Shown: piece by piece, positions 17,158 to 24,950 of the stretch
Position numbering within the stretch: position 1 is the stretch's first letter
Layout of the letters: each line of letters starts with the position of its first letter
Origin: Rippkaea orientalis PCC 8801
Lineage (GTDB): Bacteria > Cyanobacteriota > Cyanobacteriia > Cyanobacteriales > Microcystaceae
Direction: 5' to 3'
NCBI RefSeq assembly: GCF_000021805.1
Contig: NC_011726.1
Location: 4,615,414 to 4,679,413, forward strand
Length of the DNA: 64,000 nt
Notes under the pieces: generated by a model
What the model saw: the letters and a program-made list of their open reading frames with translations, nothing else
Databases searched by the model: none
What the model was told of the DNA's origin: nothing
Program-made: the position numbers and the translations under genes

Positions 17158-17832
17158 CTAGCGAGATAATAGGGAAACAACAGGGAACAGTTGATAGGAT
17201 TGATTTTCAATGACAATGGATAGTCCTAACCAGATTAAGACAAAGGGGAAAACTTTCCGCGCATATTTCGCCATAACAAAGGCAATCATTGGCTGACGGG
17301 TGAGATGATAGGAAAGGAAACACCACAAGCCAACGGTTAAATAGCAAACCATGACTATTACGCCTAAACTGGGGAGGGTACTACTAGCAAATAAGGGGAC
17401 ATAGATGCCAATATTGTTGCCGCCATTGGCAATTGTTACCGCAGAAACCCGATAGGTTTGGGGATCTAATAGGGTTTCTAAGAGGGTTTTTTTACGGTAT
17501 CTTGAGGGACGTGCAGTGGATTTTATGGGAACAGATACGGTTTGAACGACCTGTTCTTCTTCGCGGTTTAGCAAATGACTAATGCCAATGGCAACGGGAA
17601 GAAATCCTAATAAACCAATCCAAACAGGAGAAACAATTAAACCTCCTAAAAATCCGATCAAACTGACAGCTACTAATATGGTAAATCCCAGATATTCCCC
17701 TAGGACAATATGATGAGGACGAAAGGTGCGATCAACCTTGCCAAAAAAAAGGGTTAGGTAGAGATTGTCATCAAAGGTGGTTGCGATCGCCACAGCGATC
17801 CCTGTAATTAGGGTACTAATTAGCCAATTCAT
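17158..17832 (-). CDS. CadD-like cation transporter, paralogue 3
   Basis: The ATG at 17832 gives 224 residues (MNWLISTLI); the open frame continues to a TTG at 17850 without support. Family signatures are ATTFDDNLYLTLFFGK and VTIANGGNNIGIYVPLFASS; note FDDN for the NLDD of the other copies. The central loop is basic (SIPIKSTARPSRYRKK type) whereas paralogue 2 has an acidic one, so the copies have diverged in the cytoplasmic part. It leads an operon with TerC and SLC13 genes. The 35-bp block upstream is shared with paralogue 2. Confidence 0.86.
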   Translation of the reverse strand: MNWLISTLITGIAVAIATTFDDNLYLTLFFGKVDRTFRPHHIVLGEYLGFTILVAVSLIGFLGGLIVSPVWIGLLGFLPVAIGISHLLNREEEQVVQTVSVPIKSTARPSRYRKKTLLETLLDPQTYRVSAVTIANGGNNIGIYVPLFASSTLPSLGVIVMVCYLTVGLWCFLSYHLTRQPMIAFVMAKYARKVFPFVLIWLGLSIVIENQSYQLFPVVSLLSR

Positions 17833-17895
17833 AACTCGCAAATTGCTCAATAATTATTGTCTGCTCAACAAAATTCGTTTGCAGTACTTTCTTTT

Positions 17896-17965
17896 ACTGT
17901 ATGGCTAACAACCCATCAGAGCAAATTTACTTTTTTGTTAAATTAATAAATAAAAGTGATGGATA
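17896..17965 (-). promoter_or_regulatory. Conserved 35-bp block plus promoter of the third CadD-like gene
   Basis: The block at 17931-17965 matches that at 11474-11508 in 33 of 35 positions. Downstream on the minus strand are TTTGCT (17920-17925), 18 bp, TACAGT (17896-17901), in the same arrangement as at the other copy. Similarity falls off after the block except for short pieces (ATTTG, AGTAAAA), which argues for selection on the block instead of a recent duplication of the whole region. Confidence 0.65.
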
Positions 17966-18060
17966 ATCAGGGATTTTAAGGTAGGGGAGACTATTGTGTT
18001 TGACTATAACTAAGTAGGTCGGTATAAATAAACGAACAATCAATTAGGTATTAAAAATGC

Positions 18061-18110
18061 TGCAATTTTTTGCCTGTTCCCCGTTCCCCGATCCGGCGTT
18101 CCCTTTCACG
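18061..18110. repeat. GGGAACA-type short repeat in a 419-bp gene-free stretch
   Basis: The stretch 17833-18251 has no gene. Besides the cadD3 promoter region and the dispersed repeat at 18177 it holds a CTGTTCCCCGTTCCCCG run near 18070-18090. Similar GGGAACAGGGAACRG runs occur at 17170, 19790, 46820 and 59205. These are short tandem repeats of the type seen throughout many cyanobacterial genomes. Confidence 0.6.
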
Positions 18111-18176
18111 ATTTTACCTTTAATTCTGCCGACATACTTATTGTATTACACCTACTTAAAATAGCTTAATCGATAT

Positions 18177-18234
18177 AAGTTTGTAGTTAAGGTTTTAGAC
18201 CTATAATAAGCTCTAAAGAGATGACTACAAAGTT
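18177..18234 (-). repeat. Dispersed repeat with terminal inverted repeats, copy 1
   Basis: The ends AAGTTTGTAGTT and GACTACAAAGTT are inverted repeats matching at 10 of 12 positions. The inside, read on the minus strand, contains CTCTTTAGAGCTTATTATAG followed by a small AGGT-CTAAA-ACCT hairpin. Copy 2 at 41088-41143 has the same internal sequence in the same order. It lies just past the stop of the 504-residue membrane-protein gene, on the far side from its coding region. A miniature mobile element is the simplest reading. Confidence 0.7.
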
Positions 18235-18251
18235 AAATTCTAACTTTTTTA

Positions 18252-19766
18252 TCAATTAATTTCTTGACGTAATGCCCTCGTTTGTTCGAGAATTTTTTCA
18301 ACATCTTCACTCGATAGACGTTGAACATAATTGATTTTAACCTCTTCGAGAAGAGCATTGATTAATTCTTCTATTTGTTCAATACTTTGTTTACATTGCA
18401 TTTCGGTAGACATGGTTTTAGTAAATTTGTTGGCGAGTCTTTCTAATAATTCATTAAACTTTTGATCTTCAATTAAAAGTTGTTCCAGTCCTTGGGATAA
18501 ACTTTGATACAGTTGCGACACTAATCCTTGTGTTAATTGAGTTTGTAATGATTTGACTCCAGGTAGATTTTCTAGGTTTTGATAAGCTGGAGTTTGGGTT
18601 AAAATCTTGGCAATGTTATAGTGTAAAAAAGCTTCCGCTTCAGGACGAATTTCGGGTAACACTTTTTCGACAATTAAATGAGCAACTAATTTAGTAATTT
18701 CGGCTGTTTCATTAATATCATTAATGTCAATATAAGCATTAACATTTCTTCGCATCACTAAATTACGAATACTGCCTTCTTCAATAGAAGATTGAACTTG
18801 GTTAATAATTTGAATAACCACAACTTCGGTTATATCTTGAGCAATTCCAGCTACAAACCCTTGACTAGCCTGTTTTTTAATTGCTTTCATGTCAATTAAT
18901 TTAGCTTGATTTAAGCGAATAATTAAAGGAATAATTCTTAGCCAACGAATGAGGGGAATTAAGAGAAAAATATCATACCAACGCCATAACATTGCATCAA
19001 ACCAACTAACTCCTGTATGACGGCGACTAATCGACCAAGTTCGTGCCATAAATTCCACCAAAAATACAAGAAAAAAGGGCAAATCAATTAACCCAAAATT
19101 GTTGACTGGTTCGCCATTTTCTCCAACAGGACGAAAATAGTTAGTTTCAATTAAAGGTCTGATTTGCTCATCAAAAAAGTCTAATTCATGTCTGAGTCCA
19201 TTTTTTTGAAAATTTTCTTGAGTCCAAAAAATGGTGAAAGCTTCTTTAGCTGAACCATCTTTTTTATCAAAAATGTGTTCTCTCATTTTATTTTTAATTC
19301 TTTCGAGTGTCCCCGTTTTATTGGCCACTTGAAAGGGATTTTGTGCTATCATTTCGACACTTTCATGGCGTAGCTTTTCTAAAAGATTCTCAATTTGTTG
19401 GACTTGACTTTCGTTTCCTGGTTCAGTAATTCTTTGCTCAATTGCATCATTCAATTGATTCACTAAATTTAAGTAATGTTCTGTTTCTCGATAAGCTTCA
19501 ATTCCTTTTACCCAATCATAGTATTGAGTGACTGGAAAGGGTAAAATTTTAAGGGGAGGATCGGGAATTTCTCGCTCAAATGCACCGATTTTTAAGTAAA
19601 TTTGAACTCTTCCTTGTAACCAAAAATCCCGTAGAGGAATATAACTTAAATCAAAGATGACTAAACTATAATTAAGCAATACTAATAACGCCATGATTTT
19701 TTCAAACCATAGCTGACGACGGGAGGATTTGGCACTCGAAGTAACAGAAATTTTCGTTAAAGTCAT
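18252..19766 (-). CDS. Conserved membrane protein, possibly voltage-sensor-like
   Basis: The ATG at 19766 gives 504 residues. A first hydrophobic segment (IMALLVLLNYSLVIFDLSYI, about 28-47) is followed by a soluble, partly helical region of about 170 residues. Then comes a membrane block: FFLVFLVEFMARTW and YDIFLLIPLIRWLRIIPLIIRL. The last segment has Arg at spaced positions, as in S4 sensor helices of ion channels, but no pore is evident. The C-terminal 200 residues are soluble and helical. I recognise it only as the kind of conserved hypothetical found in cyanobacteria; no function is claimed. Confidence 0.75.
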   Translation of the reverse strand: MTLTKISVTSSAKSSRRQLWFEKIMALLVLLNYSLVIFDLSYIPLRDFWLQGRVQIYLKIGAFEREIPDPPLKILPFPVTQYYDWVKGIEAYRETEHYLNLVNQLNDAIEQRITEPGNESQVQQIENLLEKLRHESVEMIAQNPFQVANKTGTLERIKNKMREHIFDKKDGSAKEAFTIFWTQENFQKNGLRHELDFFDEQIRPLIETNYFRPVGENGEPVNNFGLIDLPFFLVFLVEFMARTWSISRRHTGVSWFDAMLWRWYDIFLLIPLIRWLRIIPLIIRLNQAKLIDMKAIKKQASQGFVAGIAQDITEVVVIQIINQVQSSIEEGSIRNLVMRRNVNAYIDINDINETAEITKLVAHLIVEKVLPEIRPEAEAFLHYNIAKILTQTPAYQNLENLPGVKSLQTQLTQGLVSQLYQSLSQGLEQLLIEDQKFNELLERLANKFTKTMSTEMQCKQSIEQIEELINALLEEVKINYVQRLSSEDVEKILEQTRALRQEIN

Positions 19767-19900
19767 AATCAATTAGGTAAGAGGTAACGCGGGAACAGGG
19801 AACGGTAAATAAATTAGAATATACCTCACTACACTAAAAAACGGTATATAATATAATAATACTTTAAAAATAAATCAAGATTTTTAGTTTATTTAAAACA

Positions 19901-22900
19901 ATGAATCTAACGACGGAAAAACCTTATATCTATAAAGTGGGTGGTAGTCTCGCGTTTGATCATCCTACCTATGGAGAACGTCAAGCTGATCGAGAGTTAT
20001 TAGACTCATTGAAAGTAGGTAAATTTTGTTATATTTTTAACTGTCGTCAGATGGGAAAATCGAGCCTTAGAGTTCGTGCGATGCACCAACTCCAAGCAGA
20101 AGGAATGAGTTGTGCATCGGTGGATATTACCAGTTTAGGGAGTGATATTAGTCAACAGCAATGGTACAGTGGCATTATTACGCAATTATTTCTCGGATTT
20201 AATCTGGTTGGCAAAATTAATCTGAAAATGTGGCTACGGGAACGAGACGAATTATCGGGGGTACAAAAGTTTAGCCATTTCCTTGAAGAAGTCTTATTAG
20301 TTCACTGTAAAGGCGAAAAAATTTACATTTTTATTGATGAAATTGACAAAGTTCTGAGTCTGAATTTTTCCCTAGATGATTTCTTTACTTTAATTCGCTT
20401 TTGTTATAATCAACGAGCAGAAAATAAAAACTATGAGCGCCTGGTATTTGCTTTATTTGGCGTTGCGACTCCTTCCGATTTAATCCGAGAAAAAACCCAA
20501 ACTCCTTTTAACATTGGTCAACCCATTGAATTGACGGGGTTTACCCTAGAAGAAGTTGCCCCATTAGCATCAGGGTTAAGACTGATTGCAAACCGTCCTA
20601 ACGAGGTTTTAAAAGCCATTTTAGACTGGACAGGAGGACAACCTTTTTTAACCCAAAAACTCTGTCAATTGCTCTTAAAAACCCTAGAAACGATTCCTCA
20701 AGGACAAGAAGAAGAAACCGTTGCAAAGGTTGTTAAAGACTTGATTATTAATAATTGGGAATCTCAGGATGAACCCGTACATTTGAAGACGATCCGCGAT
20801 CGCCTTCTCCGCAATGAAAAACGAACAGGAAGACTGTTAGGATTATATCAACAGATTCTGCAACAGGGATTAATAGAAGCTGATGATAGTCCCGAACAAA
20901 CGGAATTACGACTCTCAGGAATCGTGGTTAAACGAGATAATAAGCTAGTGGTTTATAATCCTATTTACGAAGCTGTTTTTAATCCTAAATGGGTTAGTAA
21001 AGAACTCGAAAAGATTCGCCCCTATTCTGAATCGATTACCGCTTGGATTGCATCTAATTATGAAGATAAGTCTCGTTTATTGCGAGGACAAGCCTTAAAA
21101 GATGCCCTAGGTTGGGCGATGGATAAAAACTTAGGCAATATTGATTATCAGTTTTTAACTGCTAGTCAGAAATTAGATAAACGCGAAGCAGAATTAAATT
21201 TAGCTGCCGAAAAAGAAGCCAATGAAATTTTAACTCAAGCCAATCAAAAAGCCCAACGAATGATCCGAATTGGGTTAGGAATTTTAGTCGTGTCTTTAGT
21301 TGGTGCGCTAATTTCCTTTACCCAAGCAAGATCGGCTATTCAAAAGCAACAAGAAGCTAAAAAAGGAAGTCAATTAGAACAAATGGGAGATAGTGCTTGG
21401 CGACAATTTGAATTTGAACAACTTGATGGGTTAATATCAGCAATGGAGGGCGTACAAAAGTTAAAAACTATTGTTAAAGATCAACGAATACTAAAAGACT
21501 ATCCAGCCACTCGTCCCATTATTGTCCTAGAACAAATTCTTGATCGCATACACGAAAAAAACAAATTAACTGGTCATGAAGATGCCGTCAATAGTGTTAC
21601 TTTTAGTCCTAATGGTCAATTAATTGCCACCGCATCTAGTGATGGAACCATTCGTCTGTGGGATCGCCAAGGACGACAAAAAACAGTTATTACAGGACAT
21701 AAAGGTAATATTTATCGAGTCACTTTTAGTCCCGATGGTCAACTTATTGCCAGCGCATCCCAGGATAATACCGCCAAAGTTTGGAACTTACAAGGGCAAG
21801 AATTAATGACACTTAAAGGTCACAATTCATCCGTTTATAGTGTTAGTTTTAGTCCAGATAGCAAACACCTTCTAACCACTTCTAGGGATGACACAGCCAG
21901 AATTTGGGACTTACAAGGACACCAACTTGCTATCTTAAAAGGTCATGAAAAATCGATTGATCATGGTGTATTTAGTCCCGATGGTCAACGCATTGCCACA
22001 GCCTCACGGGACGGAACCGTTAGAATTTGGGATAATCAAGGAAATCTCTTGAAAATCTTGAAGGATAGCGTAGATTCTTTTTATAGCGTTAGTTTTAGTC
22101 CCGATGGTCAACGTTTAGCCTCTTCGGCAAAAGATGGAACTGTTAGAATTTGGGATAATCAAGGAAAATCAATCTTAACTCTCAAAGGTCATCAAGAATT
22201 AGTAAAAAATGTCACCTACAGTCACGACGGCAACTGGATAGCTACTGCATCGAGTGATGGAACCGCTAGAGTATGGAACACTCAAGGACAAGAAGTGATG
22301 GTCTTTCGAGGCCATCAAGACCCTGTTTATGATGTGGCTATTAGTTCCAATAGTCAAGAATTAGCAACCGCATCGAGTGATGGAACAGTCAAACTTTGGC
22401 ACATCAACTCACCTCAGCAACAAGGGTTTAATACCCTTGATACCTATGTGACAGCCGTGAGTGTATTTCCTGATGATCAATTATTAGCGATCGCGTCTGA
22501 AAATGGTCAAGTTTATCTGTGGAATTTACAAGGAAAATTTCTCTGGGAATTTGAAGGACACAATAGCGGAATTAATAGTTTAAATTTTAGTCCAGATGGT
22601 CAAAAAATTGCGACGGCTGATAACAATGGACGAGTTAAATTATGGGATAGAAAAGGAAAAATTTTAGCGGAATTATTTGACAATTCAGTTAGGGTTTATA
22701 GTGTCACTTTTAGTTCTGATAGTAATTTATTGGCGATCGCTACCCGTTCAGGAGAAGTTTGGCTATGGAATATCGAAAAAATGCCTCCCCAATTGATTCA
22801 TCAATTTACAGCCCATCAAGAAACTATTTATCAACTGAGTTTTAGTCCTGATGGACAAACTTTAGTCACAGCTTCTGGTGATAAAACAGCTAAATTATGG

Positions 22901-23386
22901 GACTTACAAGGAAATTTACAGCAAGAATTTTTAGGACATACTGCTCAGGTAAATGGGTTAGCTTTTAGTCCTAATGGTCAATATTTATTAACTGCGTCTG
23001 AGGATAGCACTGCCAAATTATGGGATCTCAAGGGTAATGTTTTAGCAACCTTAGAAAGCGATCTTTTTCCAGTTTCGCGTGTTAATTTTAGTCCCGATGG
23101 CCAAAAATTAGCGACTGCATCACGCGATGGAACAGTTAGATTGTGGGATCTTGAAGGTCATCTTCATACTCAAATGAAAGGACATCAAGAAGCGATTGGA
23201 GAATTACAATTTACTCAAGATAGTCAACAGTTAATAACGATAGATAGGGATGGTGCAGTCAAGATTTGGCCAGTACAAGAAGAGTTTGTTCGCCTAGAAA
23301 ATCTCTTTAATAAAGGATGTCAATGGCTACAAGATTATTTAGTCACTAATCAGGAGGAAAAAGCTAAACTAGAGGCCTGCCAATAG
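19901..23386 (+). CDS. AAA-like (STAND-type) ATPase with transmembrane segment and 14 WD40 repeats
   Basis: Residues 10-330 are the cyanobacterial AAA-like domain (PF14516 type): P-loop NCRQMGKSS (47-55) and Walker B IYIFIDEID (141-149). Residues about 453-475 form one transmembrane helix (IGLGILVVSLVGALISF), preceded by a coiled-coil-like stretch. From about residue 552, fourteen WD40 units follow (GH...V..V.FSPDGQ.IATAS.DGT...WD type), enough for two seven-bladed propellers. The layout is that of signal-transduction ATPases with repeat sensors; some relatives act in antiviral defence. Several units lack the GH (units 5, 8, 10 and 13), a sign of older divergence. It stands alone with no effector gene beside it. 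Confidence 0.9.
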   Translation: MNLTTEKPYIYKVGGSLAFDHPTYGERQADRELLDSLKVGKFCYIFNCRQMGKSSLRVRAMHQLQAEGMSCASVDITSLGSDISQQQWYSGIITQLFLGFNLVGKINLKMWLRERDELSGVQKFSHFLEEVLLVHCKGEKIYIFIDEIDKVLSLNFSLDDFFTLIRFCYNQRAENKNYERLVFALFGVATPSDLIREKTQTPFNIGQPIELTGFTLEEVAPLASGLRLIANRPNEVLKAILDWTGGQPFLTQKLCQLLLKTLETIPQGQEEETVAKVVKDLIINNWESQDEPVHLKTIRDRLLRNEKRTGRLLGLYQQILQQGLIEADDSPEQTELRLSGIVVKRDNKLVVYNPIYEAVFNPKWVSKELEKIRPYSESITAWIASNYEDKSRLLRGQALKDALGWAMDKNLGNIDYQFLTASQKLDKREAELNLAAEKEANEILTQANQKAQRMIRIGLGILVVSLVGALISFTQARSAIQKQQEAKKGSQLEQMGDSAWRQFEFEQLDGLISAMEGVQKLKTIVKDQRILKDYPATRPIIVLEQILDRIHEKNKLTGHEDAVNSVTFSPNGQLIATASSDGTIRLWDRQGRQKTVITGHKGNIYRVTFSPDGQLIASASQDNTAKVWNLQGQELMTLKGHNSSVYSVSFSPDSKHLLTTSRDDTARIWDLQGHQLAILKGHEKSIDHGVFSPDGQRIATASRDGTVRIWDNQGNLLKILKDSVDSFYSVSFSPDGQRLASSAKDGTVRIWDNQGKSILTLKGHQELVKNVTYSHDGNWIATASSDGTARVWNTQGQEVMVFRGHQDPVYDVAISSNSQELATASSDGTVKLWHINSPQQQGFNTLDTYVTAVSVFPDDQLLAIASENGQVYLWNLQGKFLWEFEGHNSGINSLNFSPDGQKIATADNNGRVKLWDRKGKILAELFDNSVRVYSVTFSSDSNLLAIATRSGEVWLWNIEKMPPQLIHQFTAHQETIYQLSFSPDGQTLVTASGDKTAKLWDLQGNLQQEFLGHTAQVNGLAFSPNGQYLLTASEDSTAKLWDLKGNVLATLESDLFPVSRVNFSPDGQKLATASRDGTVRLWDLEGHLHTQMKGHQEAIGELQFTQDSQQLITIDRDGAVKIWPVQEEFVRLENLFNKGCQWLQDYLVTNQEEKAKLEACQ

Positions 23387-23562
23387 TCCATCGTTATTAT
23401 AGTAATCTGTGCTACGGAGATTCGATCTATAATTCTAATGTAATTGAAGGGAGATAAAGATCTAGAGAATCCCTCGGCAATATAAAATAGTATTTGTTAT
23501 AGTCATAAATTTATAGCATTTGTCACTCTGATCAGGTGCACTTAACACCTAGATGGTTTACT

Positions 23563-23579
23563 GGCGTGGTTTCCACGCC
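23563..23579. terminator. Hairpin GGCGTGG-TTT-CCACGCC between convergent genes
   Basis: A perfect 7-bp stem with a 3-nt loop lies in the 268-bp gap between the convergent AAA/WD40 gene and the glycosyltransferase gene. The surrounding GGCGTGGTTTCCACGCCCC is also a common dispersed motif in cyanobacteria. A short T-rich tract follows on the plus strand only after several bases, so a terminator role is plausible but not strong. Nothing else is seen in this gap. Confidence 0.45.
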
Positions 23580-23654
23580 CCTACTTTGTACCTTACGACC
23601 ATGGGAATTGCTATAATAAAAACTACAAAATATTTCCTAAGAAATCTTAACCAG

Positions 23655-24926
23655 CTACGAAATATTCGTATACTTATGAAAAGGGGATAAAACTTCCTCT
23701 AAAATTTTTGCCATGGAGTCAATACTATAATCTTTACTACATCTTTCTCTCGCCTGTTTTCCTTTAATATTGGCTTCGTCTAAATGATTCAAAATCCACT
23801 CAATTTTCTCGGCTAATTGGTCAGGGGAACTCGGATCAACTAAATAACCTGTATCGCCTAAAATCTTAGGAATATCTCCTACTTTTGTTGCTAAAATGGG
23901 TTTAGCCATGGCCATACCATCAGTCAGTTTTAAAGGAAATTGAGCTAGGGTAGATCCGGTCTCCCTTTGAGGAACAACAATTATGTCAGCTGCGGCCACA
24001 ATTTCCGGCATCAGGTTAACGGGGGATCGCGGTAATTGAATTAACCATTTACCCCAGTTTTCTTGCAACTTTTTATCGTATTCATCATAGGGACTCCCCC
24101 CAACAATCGCTAATCTTAAGTCAGGACGGTTTAACTTTTCTAAAGCTATTAAAACATCTTCAACCCCTTTATAGGGGCGAGGCGCACCAGGAAACATCAA
24201 AATTTTATAGTTTTCCAATCCGTATTTAATCCTACTTTTTATTGCATCATAATCTTGTGGATTAAATAAATTTATATCCTTGCCATTGGGGATATAAACG
24301 CCCCCAAATCGTTGTTGAATAAATTCAGTATGAACAGTGATAGCATCGGCTTGACCAACTAACTTTTCTAGCCACTGTAAATATAAAGGATGATCGGGAT
24401 GTTTAAGCACCCCATTAGCCTGAAAAATATCGTTAACTAATCCTTGTAATTTAAACTCATATCGCCAATCATCTCCACCAAACCAACTCATTTCCCAATC
24501 ATCAATATCTAAAATTAAAGGACGACCGCTCAAATATTTTTTTAATAAAGCAATGCCATAACTACTCGGTTTAAGCTTGACGGCATAGAGAATATCCCCA
24601 TCAATTTTAGGTAATAATTGATTCAGGGTTCTCCAAGTTCCACCTAAACCCGCATAATAAGGACACCGAACACAAAAAACCGATAATTGATCATCAGTAA
24701 TAGGAGGCAAATCTGAATCGTAGCCCAAACCAAATAACTTAACTTGATGCCCTAATTTTTGCAAGGCTTGGGCTAATAAAAATGGACGAATTGCCCCGCC
24801 CCAACGACCCGCCCCTTTAGTGGATAGATCACTAACAATCAGGGAAATGTTTAGCGGATGGTTTGAGGCTGAAGGGATTAGGGAGTGAGGGGATGAAGGG
24901 GTCAAAAATGGCAGCATAACATACAA
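23655..24926 (-). CDS. GT4-family glycosyltransferase
   Basis: A GT-B glycosyltransferase: the N-terminal domain contains GAGRWGGAIRPFLLAQALQKLGH, and the C-terminal nucleotide-sugar site includes FPGAPRPYKGVEDVLIALEKL and the E-x7-E-like region VVPQRETGSTLAQFPLKLTDGMAMAKPILAT. Length 423 is normal. It probably adds a sugar to a lipid or polysaccharide precursor at the cytoplasmic side of the membrane; donor and acceptor are not predictable. The start at 24926 is 24 bp after the stop of the RCK-channel gene, so the two may be cotranscribed; an ATG three codons later is possible. Confidence 0.87.
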   Translation of the reverse strand: MYVMLPFLTPSSPHSLIPSASNHPLNISLIVSDLSTKGAGRWGGAIRPFLLAQALQKLGHQVKLFGLGYDSDLPPITDDQLSVFCVRCPYYAGLGGTWRTLNQLLPKIDGDILYAVKLKPSSYGIALLKKYLSGRPLILDIDDWEMSWFGGDDWRYEFKLQGLVNDIFQANGVLKHPDHPLYLQWLEKLVGQADAITVHTEFIQQRFGGVYIPNGKDINLFNPQDYDAIKSRIKYGLENYKILMFPGAPRPYKGVEDVLIALEKLNRPDLRLAIVGGSPYDEYDKKLQENWGKWLIQLPRSPVNLMPEIVAAADIIVVPQRETGSTLAQFPLKLTDGMAMAKPILATKVGDIPKILGDTGYLVDPSSPDQLAEKIEWILNHLDEANIKGKQARERCSKDYSIDSMAKILEEVLSPFHKYTNIS

Positions 24927-24950
24927 TATATCATAGGTTTGAGTAATAGC

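Noticed and set aside
17833..18176. yybP-ykoY manganese riboswitch ahead of the cadD-TerC operon
   Set aside because: I could not find the conserved paired elements; only the shared 35-bp block and a promoter candidate are seen.
21556..23300. DNA repeat array in the WD40 gene
   Set aside because: The repeats are coding WD40 units in frame; no separate element is needed to explain them.
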